Source: JAJPXC01 sp964562375
GTDB lineage: Bacteria > Bacteroidota > Bacteroidia > Bacteroidales > Muribaculaceae
Assembly (NCBI GenBank): GCA_964562375.1
Contig: CAZLSW010000041.1
Coordinates: 1-28,529, forward strand
DNA: 28,529 nt
Direction: 5' to 3'
This document shows positions 13,601 to 21,073 of this stretch, one piece after another. The stretch's first letter is position 1. Each line of letters opens with the position of its first letter. The notes beneath the pieces were generated by a model that had not been told where the DNA came from, searched no databases, and saw nothing but the letters and a program-made list of their open reading frames with translations. The translations under genes were made by a program, and so were the position numbers.

Positions 13601-14357
13601 GGCGGTTGGGGTCGGTGAGGTTTTTGGCCGTGGCGACGCATATCAGGCGGTCGTGGGCCTCGGCGTCGTCCTCGTTGACGAAGTGCACGTCGTTGGTGGC
13701 CACCAATTTAATATTGTGCTTGCGAGCGAGCTCAATCAGCACGGGGTTGACCTGTTCCTGGATGTGGTATGCCTCATGGTTGGCGTTGACAACGGTAGCC
13801 TTATGACGCTGCAGCTCAAGGTAATAATCGTCGCCGAACACGTCCTTGAACCACAACACGGCCTCTTCGGCCCCCTTGAGGTCGCCCTGGGCTATAAGCT
13901 TGGGCACCTCGCCGCCAAGGCAAGCCGAGCAGACGATCAGTCCCTCATGATGTTTCTTCAACGCCTCGTGGTCGGTGCGGGGATGATAGTAATAGCCCTC
14001 GGTCCAGGCCTGCGACACCAGTTTGATAAGGTTGTGGTAACCTTTCTCGTTTTTGGCGAGCACGATCAGGTGCCAGCCCTTGTTTTTGGGGTCGGTGCGG
14101 TCGTCAAGGGTGGTGTGGGATACATACATCTCGCAGCCGAAGATGGGCTTGAACTTGGGTGTGCCTTCGGGCAGCGACTTGTTCTTCTTGTTTACGTAAT
14201 TGAAAAACTCCTTGATGCCGAACATATTGCCATGGTCGGTAAGGGCCAGGCCGGGCATACCGTCGGCGATAGCCTTGTCGACGAGGGCGGGTATCGATGC
14301 TTGACCGTCGAGCACCGAGTATTGCGAATGGACGTGCAGATGAACGAAAGAGGGCAT
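10647..14357 (-). CDS. dnaE: DNA polymerase III alpha subunit
   Basis: A 1236-residue C-family replicative polymerase. The N-terminal PHP domain begins MPSFVHLHVHSQYSVLDGQ and has DHGNMFGIKEF. The polymerase active site has PDIDIDFDD near residues 462-470 and KMDFLGL near 629. A Tyr/Gly-rich fingers region, a helix-hairpin-helix segment (LSAIKGVGDNV) and an OB-fold (MVVDFMSRPSRRGGNFGIM...) follow, and length is normal. I chose the ATG at 14357 rather than the one at 14396: homology begins there, and a consensus promoter has its -7 box at 14386-14393, so the upstream ATG would not be transcribed. It is the first gene of the dnaE-trxA-prenyl synthetase-tatD run. Confidence 0.96.
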   Translation of the reverse strand: MPSFVHLHVHSQYSVLDGQASIPALVDKAIADGMPGLALTDHGNMFGIKEFFNYVNKKNKSLPEGTPKFKPIFGCEMYVSHTTLDDRTDPKNKGWHLIVLAKNEKGYHNLIKLVSQAWTEGYYYHPRTDHEALKKHHEGLIVCSACLGGEVPKLIAQGDLKGAEEAVLWFKDVFGDDYYLELQRHKATVVNANHEAYHIQEQVNPVLIELARKHNIKLVATNDVHFVNEDDAEAHDRLICVATAKNLTDPNRLLYSKQEWMKTTEEMSPLFADIPEALSNTLEVLDKVETYSIDHGPIMPNFEIPREFGTEEEYRQRLTEKDLFDEFTQDEHGNVVLSQEDAEKKIKKLGGYDKLYRIKFEADYLAKLAYEGAARRYGTPLSEELAERIKFELHIMKTMGFPGYFLIVQDFINAARNQLGVSVGPGRGSAAGSCVAYCLGITQIDPVKYDLLFERFLNPDRISLPDIDIDFDDDGRADVLKYVTDKYGEEKVAHIITYGTMAAKSAIKDVARIEQLPLSESDRLAKLVPAHMPVVNGKELKPTLKNCYSHVPEFGPELQSSNQLIRETLEYAKQLEGNVRNTGVHACGVIICRDEVTDWVPVSTATDKKDGRLLVTQYEGSVIEETGLIKMDFLGLKTLSVLKEAVANIKLTRGIDIDLDTIPIDDPKTYQLYCEGRTTGTFQFESKGMQKYLRELQPSTFEDLIAMNALYRPGPMEYIPDFIARKHGRSPIVYDIPIMEKYLKDTYGVTVYQEQVMLLSRLLANFTRGQSDTLRKAMGKKMIDKMNALKSLFLEGGQANGHDPKVLEKIWGDWESFASYAFNKSHATCYSWVAYQTAYLKANYPAEYMAAVLSRNYSDLGKLTGFMDECKAMHIQVKGPDVNESFSKFGVNKQGDIRFGLSAIKGVGDNVVDGIIAARNEGGPFKDIFDFIERVPMKFLNRRMVESLALAGAFDCFSDHIKREDFFEKDHRDDSFADLLIRYGQLFQEASQRQEASLFGDDDPTLNTAGRPKIKPAVEWVEAVKLEKERELVGMYLSAHPLDPYYMELTYGCSNNIKEVNDMVPADNEGRDVQFGGMVVDFMSRPSRRGGNFGIMKVEDYSGSTELRFFGDDYINFAKFGVPGTPILIRGKFSRRFRTSDVQFNVTNIELLENLRGKLIHGITLKLFAKQANRQLCELLQEQMQSSKNDIGTLNITIFDPEINRSVAMSSSMKIPVNRQLVNMLDDLSIDYVVQR

Positions 14358-14385
14358 TCTTCTTGGGGTTGATTTAAAATTCCTA

Positions 14386-14417
14386 CAAAGGTACATATAA
14401 CCCCCGACACTCGCAAA
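14386..14417 (-). promoter_or_regulatory. Bacteroidota-type promoter for dnaE
   Basis: On the - strand TTTG (complement of 14414-14417), 20 nt, TACCTTTG (complement of 14386-14393): a full consensus match. The predicted start near 14379 leaves a leader of about 20 nt before the ATG at 14357. Confidence 0.75.
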
Positions 14418-14587
14418 TCAAGTTATCAACACTCGGGGGACAGGTAATTTGTGAAAATTAAAGAGCGTAAGATCACTGAAATTAATTAGGATCTCTGTTA
14501 ATTGGTTGGTGTTCATAAGCGTTGATTCGTGGTTACAAAACTGAGGAAGTTGAATTATGGATTTTTTCACGATTTGTAGCGGTAACG

Positions 14588-14619
14588 TTTGGAAATGTGA
14601 AACATATTTTATAATTTTG
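14588..14619 (+). promoter_or_regulatory. Bacteroidota-type promoter for the dehydratase operon
   Basis: TTTG at 14588-14591, a 20-nt spacer, TAATTTTG at 14612-14619. Transcription would begin near 14626, leaving a leader of about 105 nt before the ATG at 14733. Confidence 0.7.
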
Positions 14620-14732
14620 CCCCAAATATGTTATCACACAGCCCTATTGGACTATTAATGTGAAACTATGTTCTGTGTTATCCACTATGCTTAAATTGGA
14701 TAGAAGCACGCTTGTTTTAAGGATCAATTGTC

Positions 14733-16781
14733 ATGTATAAGAACTTTTGGGATACTCTATCACGGTCGAAGACCATACGCTTCTTGCTCGACACGCCTGC
14801 GCCCAAATGGGCCATCCTCGCTGCCGACCTGTTGCTGGTGGCCATTAGCGTAGCCCTCACTTTCCGTTTCAGCCAATTCTTGGCCATCGACCCAACGGCC
14901 AACCCAATGTGGTACAGCTTTTGGGTGCGCGGCTCGTTTATCGTGTTGGCTTATTTGGTCGCATCTCTTTCCTCCCAGAGCTATAAGTACATCCTTCGCC
15001 TGTCGGTAATCGCCGATATCTACCGCATGGCCCTGATGGTGCTGGAGGCCAACGTCTTGCTCGTGGCCGCCTCGGCTACTGTGGAGGTCATCACCGGTTT
15101 CGCCTATTTCCGCTACTGGAACCTGTTGACAATCGCCATCTTCTCGTTCTCGATGATGGCCTGCATGCGACTGGTGTTAAAATACGTCTATTCGCTGTGC
15201 CTGAGGCAAATCAACGTGCGCGAGCGAGTGATTATGCTCGGCTCGGCCATCAACTCCTACTTCCTCGCCACAACATTGAAAGACGAGGTGGGTGGCCAGC
15301 TCGACCCCGTGGCCATGATCGCCCTCAACTCCAAAGCCTCCCGCAGCTCCTACCAAGGCATCCCCATTCTCCCCTACGACGAGAAGCAGATACCCAAAAT
15401 CTTCGAGCAGTACCGTTGCAACACCCTTCTTATCCTCAGCAACCAGATAGAATTTATCCGCTCGGGAGCCGCCGACGTGTTCCTCAACAATAATATCAAG
15501 CTGCTGATGTTGAACCAAGTGGAGGAATTTGACGTCACGGGCGACCGTCCCTCCCTGTCGTCGCAAGTGAAGCGAATCAACATCGAGGACCTCTTAGGGC
15601 GTTACCCCATCGACACCCACAACCCCAACACCTCGCGCCTGATTCGCAACCAAGTGGTGATGGTGACCGGCGCGGCCGGCTCAATCGGCTCGGAGATTGT
15701 GCGCCAAGTGGCCACATTCGGTGCCCGCGAGATTGTCCTCATTGACCAAGCCGAGACCCCCATGCACGAAATGCAGCTGGAGATGGAGGAATCCTTCCCC
15801 AACACCCGCATACATCTATTTATAGGCGACATCACCAACCGCGACCGCATGGAGCGAGCCTTCGTCAAGTACAAGCCCCGCTATGTGTTCCACGCGGCCG
15901 CTTACAAGCATGTGCCGATGATGGAGCGCAACCCCGTGGAGGCTATCCGCAACAACGTGTTCGGCACCAAGAACGTGGCCGACCTCTCCATAATCTATGG
16001 CGTGGAGAAATTTGTGATGATCTCCACCGACAAGGCCGTCAACCCCACCAACATTATGGGGGCATCGAAGCGCATCGCCGAAATCTACGTGCAGTCGCTC
16101 CACTTCCACAACCATCAGATGAACGACCGCCCCACCACGCGATTCATCACCACGCGATTCGGCAACGTGCTGGGCTCCAACGGCTCGGTGATTCCCCGCT
16201 TCAAAGCTCAAATCGACGCTGGGGGTCCCGTGACTGTTACCCATCGCGACATCATCCGCTACTTCATGACCATCCCCGAGGCTTGCTCGCTAGTCCTCGA
16301 AGCTGGCTGCAGGGGTAACGGAGGCGAGATTTATGTGTTTGACATGGGGCAACCCGTGAAGATTTACGACCTCGCATGCCGCATGATTTCCCTTGCCGGA
16401 TTCCGACCCAATCAGGACATCAAGATCGTGGAGACAGGCCTGCGCCCCGGCGAAAAGCTCTACGAGGAGCTGCTCAACGACAAAGAGCTTACTACCGCTA
16501 CCCATCACCCCAAGATCATGATCGCCAAGGTGCGCATTTACGACTACAAAAACGTGGTGGAGCACCTCAAGACCCTCCACCGCGCGCTCTCGCAAGGCGA
16601 CACCCACTCGCTCGTGGCCGAGATGAAGCACATCGTGCCCGAATTCCATTCCCGCAACTCCAAATGGGAGCAGGTCGACCACGAAATCGAGGAGGAGGTA
16701 ACCACCAACAACCTCGTTGAGATTCAACCCAATACCCCCCCCCAATTAGATTTTTTTAACATTCACAATAGCTCAAATTAA
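14733..16781 (+). CDS. Membrane nucleotide-sugar 4,6-dehydratase (CapD/FlaA1-like)
   Basis: A 682-residue protein with about four hydrophobic segments in the first 150 residues, a CoA-binding-like/linker domain, then an extended SDR domain. NAD-binding GAAGSIGS is at 313-320, AAAYKHVPMME at 388-398, and the active-site segment STDKAVNPTNIMGASKR at 431-447, where Met stands in place of the usual SDR Tyr as in this family. Such enzymes act on UDP-GlcNAc-type sugars at the inner membrane in capsule, O-antigen or glycan synthesis. No other glycan gene is adjacent. A run of nine C (16735-16743) close to the 3' end encodes the last Pro residues and could slip; the change would affect only the last dozen or so residues. 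Confidence 0.9.
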   Translation: MYKNFWDTLSRSKTIRFLLDTPAPKWAILAADLLLVAISVALTFRFSQFLAIDPTANPMWYSFWVRGSFIVLAYLVASLSSQSYKYILRLSVIADIYRMALMVLEANVLLVAASATVEVITGFAYFRYWNLLTIAIFSFSMMACMRLVLKYVYSLCLRQINVRERVIMLGSAINSYFLATTLKDEVGGQLDPVAMIALNSKASRSSYQGIPILPYDEKQIPKIFEQYRCNTLLILSNQIEFIRSGAADVFLNNNIKLLMLNQVEEFDVTGDRPSLSSQVKRINIEDLLGRYPIDTHNPNTSRLIRNQVVMVTGAAGSIGSEIVRQVATFGAREIVLIDQAETPMHEMQLEMEESFPNTRIHLFIGDITNRDRMERAFVKYKPRYVFHAAAYKHVPMMERNPVEAIRNNVFGTKNVADLSIIYGVEKFVMISTDKAVNPTNIMGASKRIAEIYVQSLHFHNHQMNDRPTTRFITTRFGNVLGSNGSVIPRFKAQIDAGGPVTVTHRDIIRYFMTIPEACSLVLEAGCRGNGGEIYVFDMGQPVKIYDLACRMISLAGFRPNQDIKIVETGLRPGEKLYEELLNDKELTTATHHPKIMIAKVRIYDYKNVVEHLKTLHRALSQGDTHSLVAEMKHIVPEFHSRNSKWEQVDHEIEEEVTTNNLVEIQPNTPPQLDFFNIHNSSN

Positions 16782-16791
16782 GCGTTTCGAA

Positions 16792-17502
16792 ATGAAAAAG
16801 ATACTCCGCGCCGTGATGGCGCTTGCGGCTGTGATGGCCGTGTCGATGCCTGCCGGCGCAACCGACATCAAGGATCTCCTCAACAAGGCCAAATCGGCCA
16901 TGGGTAGCTCATCGAGCTCCTCCACCGAGACCACTACCGACGCGTCGTCATCCTCTTCCTCATCCTCCCTGCTCTCAGGCCTGGTGGGGTACATCTCCAG
17001 CGCGATTAAGGGCGACCTACAGTACTCCGAACTTGTGGGCACATGGGATTATGTGGCTCCCGCGGTCACCTTCCAGAGCGACAACCTGCTTAAGAAAGCC
17101 GGTGGCGAAGTGGCCGCGGCCAAGGTTGAGAGCGAGATGGAGCCTTACTACACCAAGATGGGTCTCAACAAACTCCAAATGACCTTCGCCGAGGACAGCA
17201 CGTTCACAATGAAGGTGCGCATGACCTATAAAGGCACCGTATCCATTGGCGATGACGGCCTGTATGAGTTTGATTTCAAGGCGTTTGGCAAAGTCAAAAC
17301 GGGCGAGATGACAGCTTACATGGCACGCTCGGGCAACAACATCAAGATGACCTTCGATGTGTCGAAGCTGATTACAATCTTCGAGAAAGTATCCTCATTC
17401 ACAGGCAATTCCACACTCAAAACCCTCTCGTCGCTGCTTTCCTCCTACGACGGCCTCAATGCGGGCTGGGAGTTGAAGAAACAGGCCGAGACCACCGAGT
17501 AA
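16792..17502 (+). CDS. Exported DUF4923-like protein
   Basis: A 236-residue protein with a Sec signal peptide (MKKILRAVMALAAVMAVSMPAGA) and a low-complexity Ser-rich linker (about residues 39-60). A lipocalin-like beta-rich domain opens with LVGTWDYVAPAVTFQSDNLL and continues with KLQMTFAEDSTFTMKV and GEMTAYMARSGNNIKMTFD. This pattern matches the Bacteroidales-restricted DUF4923 family as I remember it; its function is unknown. It begins ten bases after the dehydratase stop and is followed after 27 bases by trkH, so the three are probably one transcript. Confidence 0.75.
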   Translation: MKKILRAVMALAAVMAVSMPAGATDIKDLLNKAKSAMGSSSSSSTETTTDASSSSSSSSLLSGLVGYISSAIKGDLQYSELVGTWDYVAPAVTFQSDNLLKKAGGEVAAAKVESEMEPYYTKMGLNKLQMTFAEDSTFTMKVRMTYKGTVSIGDDGLYEFDFKAFGKVKTGEMTAYMARSGNNIKMTFDVSKLITIFEKVSSFTGNSTLKTLSSLLSSYDGLNAGWELKKQAETTE

Positions 17503-17526
17503 CCAATCCCCACGGAGGCGGATTGG
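17503..17526 (+). promoter_or_regulatory. Hairpin holding the trkH ribosome-binding site in its loop
   Basis: CCAATCC (17503-17509) pairs with GGATTGG (17520-17526). The loop contains GGAGG (17514-17518), 11 bases before the trkH ATG at 17530. The stem begins right after the stop codon of the preceding gene, so terminating ribosomes could open it. This may couple translation of the two genes. Confidence 0.45.
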
Positions 17527-17529
17527 ACG

Positions 17530-19386
17530 ATGCCTTACACTGAGAGTCAACGGATTAAAGATCGGGTGAAGCGATGGCGATACGCCTACGGTCGCTTCAT
17601 CCGTCGTTTCGTGCAGCCCATTCGCTCGGTGTCGAATGTGGTCGACTGGGTAACCGTCGCCGCGTCGCTCATCTGCCTGGTGTCCCTTATAATTTACGCG
17701 GGATTTGACCGCAGCGGGTTACATCCCCACCTTGCCCGCACAATCCGAGGCTGCCAAATCGTATTCCTGCTCTGCCTGGGCTTCAACCTCACGCTCAACC
17801 TGCGGGCCACCCTCCGCCAAAGCCGCCTTGTAAAGTGGCTGGTAAATATTGCCCTGCTCGTCACCCTGCTACCGCTGATTTACCCTCGCCCAGTACACCC
17901 TTGGATACCCGTATTGGAGCAGATATTGTACTCAAGGCGAGTGATTTACACCATCTTAGGAGCCTATTCCATTGTGGAGCTGAGCTACGGGTTGATTCGC
18001 GTCGTGGGAAAGCGCACCAACCCTTCGCTGATGCTCTCGGCGAGTTTCCTCTTCTTCATTATCCTTGGGTCGATGCTGCTGATGATGCCCCGATGCACTG
18101 TGGCGGGAATAAGCTACGTTGATTCGCTGTTTGTAGCCTCCTCGGCCGTGTGTATCACGGGATTGACGCCAATTGACGTGGCTACCACATTCACTCCGCT
18201 GGGCTTGCTGGTGCTGGCACTGCTCATCCAAATCGGGGCTCTCGGGGTGATGACCTTCACTAGCTTTTTCGCACTGTTCTTCAGCGGCAACACCTCGATC
18301 TACTCCCAGTTGCTGGTGAAGGATATGATTTACTCCAAGTCGATTAACGCGTTGCTGCCCACCTTGTTATACATCTTGGTGTCGACCTTGGTGATAGAAT
18401 TGGTGGGCGCTGTGGCCATCTATCTCACCATCCACGGCCAATTGGGAATGACGCTGGAGGACGAACTGGTATTCTCGGCGTTCCACTCCCTGTCGGCATT
18501 CTGCAACGCCGGTTTCTCCAATCTCCCCGACGGCATGGCCAATCCCGCCCTATTGTACGGCAACCAAGCCATATACATCGTTGTGACGATATTGGTGATG
18601 GCTGGCGCTATCGGTTTTCCCATTTTGGTGAATTTCAAGGATATAGCCAAGCAATATTTCCTGCGCTCATGGGCGTGGATCACTCGGCGTCGACGATTGA
18701 ATCTCCCTGTGCACATCTACGACGTAAACACCAAAATCGTGCTCACAACCACATCGATAGTGTTTGTGCTGTCGGTCGTCGGATTCTTCTGCTTGGAGTA
18801 CCACAACACGCTGGAGGGGATGAGCCTTTACGACAAGATTGTGCAGTCGTGCTTCAACTCAGTCACACCCCGAAGCGCTGGCTTCATGTCGGTCAACCCC
18901 GCGGCGTTCTTGGACGTTACTTTGCTGATGGTTCTCTTCCAGATGTGGATTGGAGGAGCCTCACAGTCGACCGCAGGTGGTGTAAAGGTCAACACGGTGG
19001 CATCTATCGCCTTGAATCTCAGGTCGATTGTGCTGGGTCGCAGTCAGGTTGTAGCCTACCATCGCACGATAGCGTTGGGGTCGATACGCCGAGCCAACGC
19101 GGTGGTGGCGCTGTCGATTATCTCCTATTTCGTATATTCGATGCTTCTGGTGGCATTTGAGCCCACCCTGTCGGTGAAAAGCCTGCTTTTTGAGGCATCG
19201 TCGGCGCTGTTCACCGTGGGATCGTCGCTGGGCGTGACGGCCGAATTGTCGGTGGCCTCCAAGATCACCCTTTGCACGGCGATGTTCCTTGGCCGTGTGG
19301 GAATAATCTCGCTGCTGGTGGGCGTCAGCGGCTCCCAGAAGGATCTACCAGTAAGATTCCCGGACGATTCTATTATAATCAATTAA
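17530..19386 (+). CDS. trkH: TrkH/KtrB-type potassium uptake channel subunit
   Basis: A 618-residue integral membrane protein. From residue about 165 it has the four M1-P-M2 repeats of the Trk/Ktr superfamily, with filter segments near 206-211 (AVCITG), 322-331 (SAFCNAGFSN), 444-453 (SVTPRSAGFM) and 561-571 (FTVGSSLGVTA). The conserved Gly of each filter is present. An extra N-terminal region of about 160 residues with three or four hydrophobic segments precedes the core, which makes it longer than a typical KtrB (about 450 residues). It would import K+ together with a cytoplasmic TrkA-type gating protein; that partner is encoded immediately downstream but on the opposite strand, with an 8-bp overlap of the 3' ends. 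Confidence 0.9.
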   Translation: MPYTESQRIKDRVKRWRYAYGRFIRRFVQPIRSVSNVVDWVTVAASLICLVSLIIYAGFDRSGLHPHLARTIRGCQIVFLLCLGFNLTLNLRATLRQSRLVKWLVNIALLVTLLPLIYPRPVHPWIPVLEQILYSRRVIYTILGAYSIVELSYGLIRVVGKRTNPSLMLSASFLFFIILGSMLLMMPRCTVAGISYVDSLFVASSAVCITGLTPIDVATTFTPLGLLVLALLIQIGALGVMTFTSFFALFFSGNTSIYSQLLVKDMIYSKSINALLPTLLYILVSTLVIELVGAVAIYLTIHGQLGMTLEDELVFSAFHSLSAFCNAGFSNLPDGMANPALLYGNQAIYIVVTILVMAGAIGFPILVNFKDIAKQYFLRSWAWITRRRRLNLPVHIYDVNTKIVLTTTSIVFVLSVVGFFCLEYHNTLEGMSLYDKIVQSCFNSVTPRSAGFMSVNPAAFLDVTLLMVLFQMWIGGASQSTAGGVKVNTVASIALNLRSIVLGRSQVVAYHRTIALGSIRRANAVVALSIISYFVYSMLLVAFEPTLSVKSLLFEASSALFTVGSSLGVTAELSVASKITLCTAMFLGRVGIISLLVGVSGSQKDLPVRFPDDSIIIN

Positions 19387-20071
19387 TGTGGCGGAATAGG
19401 TCGCGGTAGGCTTTGCGGGTGCCGTAGACCGTCCAAATGTCTTTCTCCTCGACACGCGCCTTGGCCAATTTGTCGGAGGCGATTACGGTCGTGCGAGGGC
19501 GCTTTAGCCCCATGATGTTGGGCTTTTCCTCGGCTTGGGCAACGGCAATGAGCTTAAGGTCGAAATCACGCTGGAAATCGATATCGCTGTACTTCATTCC
19601 CATGAAATAACTGGGGGCGTTGAAACGCAACACATAGTGGTCGAAATCCACCTCCAGGCACTCCACCTTCGACCCCAACTCCATCTCGTAGACAAGGTCC
19701 CAAGCCGCGCGCTGCTCAGGTAAGAGTATACGCTGCACCTCAAATCCCTCAAGTATCGACTGGTGGAGCGGGTCGATAGCGCGGGCGAAAATAGGCTTGA
19801 CACCCATCTTCTTGAGCAACGCCACCGTCTTCACCGAGGCCCCGAAATTCTCGCCAATGGCCACAATAGCCACGTCGATGTTTCGAAGGGGAAGCACGGC
19901 GAGGGCGGCCTCGTCGGTAGAGTCGATGATGTAAGCCGTGGAGATATAATCCTTGATAGCGTCGACGTTGGCGTGACGGATGTCGGCACCGATCACCTCG
20001 TGACCCATGTCGGTCAAATCCTTGGCCAGATTGGCGCCGTAAATACCTAACCCAATAATCAAAAAGCGCAT
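19379..20071 (-). CDS. trkA: TrkA/KtrA-type potassium channel regulatory protein
   Basis: A 230-residue cytoplasmic protein. The RCK/TrkA-N domain begins MRFLIIGLGIYGANLAKDL with GLGIYG at 7-12, an acidic residue ending the second strand (GADIRH) and TDEAAL and AIGENF motifs. A TrkA-C-like domain follows from about residue 145. It should gate the TrkH channel in response to bound nucleotide. It is about the length of KtrA, not the double-length TrkA of E. coli. The gene lies convergent to trkH and overlaps its stop by 8 bp (19379-19386), so the two subunits are made from different promoters. Thirteen bases upstream is the end of the PIN toxin gene. Confidence 0.9.
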   Translation of the reverse strand: MRFLIIGLGIYGANLAKDLTDMGHEVIGADIRHANVDAIKDYISTAYIIDSTDEAALAVLPLRNIDVAIVAIGENFGASVKTVALLKKMGVKPIFARAIDPLHQSILEGFEVQRILLPEQRAAWDLVYEMELGSKVECLEVDFDHYVLRFNAPSYFMGMKYSDIDFQRDFDLKLIAVAQAEEKPNIMGLKRPRTTVIASDKLAKARVEEKDIWTVYGTRKAYRDLFRHIN

Positions 20072-20083
20072 GACGGGTGGAGG

Positions 20084-20503
20084 CTAATTGTTTTCTATCA
20101 AATCTAGTCCTTGATTACGATAAAACGGGAAACGAGTGTCACTGGAGATTAACGTCAAGCCCTCGGTTATAGCATGGGAAATAATAACATGATCCGATGG
20201 GTCCTTATGCCCTTGCGCCTCATTTATTTGCAGCGAGGCGTATGTGCGCATGTGATCCTTAGTGATAGGGAGAACCTTAATATTATACTCATCTTCTATG
20301 GATGACAGCATATCTATTTCATTTTTCCAACGTTTGCCTCCTAAGCCCTTATTACGATATGCAACAATTAGCTCTTTTAACGATTCAGCGCTCATGTACA
20401 ACTGGTTGTCTAAGTCATCCATAAGCGCAAAAATATCCTTGCTTAAATAATCAGCGTCAGTAGCTAAAAACACAAAAATGTTAGTGTCAATAAGGAAACG
20501 CAT
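20084..20503 (-). CDS. PIN-domain protein, VapC-like toxin
   Basis: A 139-residue PIN domain. Acidic residues are placed as in the family: MRFLIDTNIFVF (Asp6), SAESLKELI (Glu42), HKDPSDHVIISHAI and LISSDTRF. PIN toxins cleave RNA in a Mg2+-dependent way; the specific target cannot be inferred. It follows the small upstream gene after a single base, the usual spacing for an antitoxin-toxin pair. The pair is clearly more A+T-rich than trkA and the Dabb/ABC-F genes on either side, suggesting recent arrival. Confidence 0.85.
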   Translation of the reverse strand: MRFLIDTNIFVFLATDADYLSKDIFALMDDLDNQLYMSAESLKELIVAYRNKGLGGKRWKNEIDMLSSIEDEYNIKVLPITKDHMRTYASLQINEAQGHKDPSDHVIISHAITEGLTLISSDTRFPFYRNQGLDLIENN

Positions 20504-20504
20504 A

Positions 20505-20720
20505 TTAATACCTAAATTCAGGATCGTTAATTATAATAGAACCTTGAGATTTCAAAGCGGCCGCAATTGTCCTACTATGAATTTTCACTTCCCCATCAAT
20601 AATAAGTACTACCGCATTGGGATGAAGATGCATCTCGGGAGTGGGGATAACCTCCTCCCAAGTTTTTCCATTCCACGGATTGTGGTGGGTGATGGTTTGA
20701 TAATTAGCCGGTAATGTCAT
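20505..20720 (-). CDS. Small partner of the PIN toxin, probable antitoxin (family not recognised)
   Basis: A 71-residue protein beginning MTLPANYQTITHHNPWNGKTW. I do not recognise a ribbon-helix-helix, AbrB, Phd or HTH fold in it. A middle stretch (PNAVVLIIDGEVKIHSRT, roughly 34-51) could form a small beta unit, followed by a short helix and a C-terminal IIINDPEFRY that could contact the toxin. The antitoxin role is inferred only from size, order and one-base spacing with the PIN gene. It has its own consensus promoter 28 bases upstream. Confidence 0.6.
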   Translation of the reverse strand: MTLPANYQTITHHNPWNGKTWEEVIPTPEMHLHPNAVVLIIDGEVKIHSRTIAAALKSQGSIIINDPEFRY

Positions 20721-20747
20721 GGTTTAATGTGCTTTGGATTAACAACG

Positions 20748-20779
20748 CAAAAATAAGCATTTTAGTTGAAACTAACAAC
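20748..20779 (-). promoter_or_regulatory. Bacteroidota-type promoter for the PIN toxin-antitoxin pair
   Basis: On the - strand GTTG (complement of 20776-20779), 20 nt, TATTTTTG (complement of 20748-20755). It lies just after the end of the Dabb gene. The direct repeat CTAACAACTAACAACT at about 20772-20787 overlaps the -33 side and could be an operator or a simple repeat. Confidence 0.6.
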
Positions 20780-20788
20780 TAACAACTC

Positions 20789-21073
20789 TCAGTACTCGTA
20801 ATCGACACAGGCGCGGGCAGTGCGGTAGGGCGCGATGATCTTGACCGCCGCCACGTGGGCCGGATGGGCTGAGTATACGGCTACGTCGTGGAGCGTCTCG
20901 GCTGTTGCTATCAGGGCCAAATCCCACTCCTCGGAGGGGTTGACGTTGATGCCGGCCTCGATTGACTTCAGGCAGGGAATCTGCGCGGGGAGCGCGTCGA
21001 GCGCTTGGATGAATTGCTCCAGCACCTCCTTGGGCGCCTCCGGGAGCTTGAACATTACAATGTGTTTGATCAT
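20789..21073 (-). CDS. Dabb (stress-responsive alpha/beta barrel) domain protein
   Basis: A 94-residue protein that matches the dimeric alpha/beta barrel family: MIKHIVMFKL opening strand, a helix with Leu/Ala spacing, INVNPSEEWDLALIATAET, and the YSAHPAHVAAVKIIAPYRTARACVDYEY end with the His-Pro-x-His motif. Its biochemical role is unknown in most bacteria. It overlaps the upstream ABC-F gene by four bases (ATGA), so translation is likely coupled. Confidence 0.88.
   Translation of the reverse strand: MIKHIVMFKLPEAPKEVLEQFIQALDALPAQIPCLKSIEAGINVNPSEEWDLALIATAETLHDVAVYSAHPAHVAAVKIIAPYRTARACVDYEY

Larger units (their letters stand above)
14358..14732. other. Divergent intergenic region between dnaE and the dehydratase gene
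   Basis: These 375 bp are A+T-rich. They hold the dnaE promoter (14386-14417) and, 170 bases further on, the promoter of the + strand operon (14588-14619). Between them I see no tandem repeat, no convincing small gene and no strong hairpin. Confidence 0.7.

Noticed and set aside
14358..14396. Upstream ATG (14396) as the dnaE start
   Set aside because: It lies upstream of the -7 box of the dnaE promoter, and the extra 13 residues do not look like a PHP domain.
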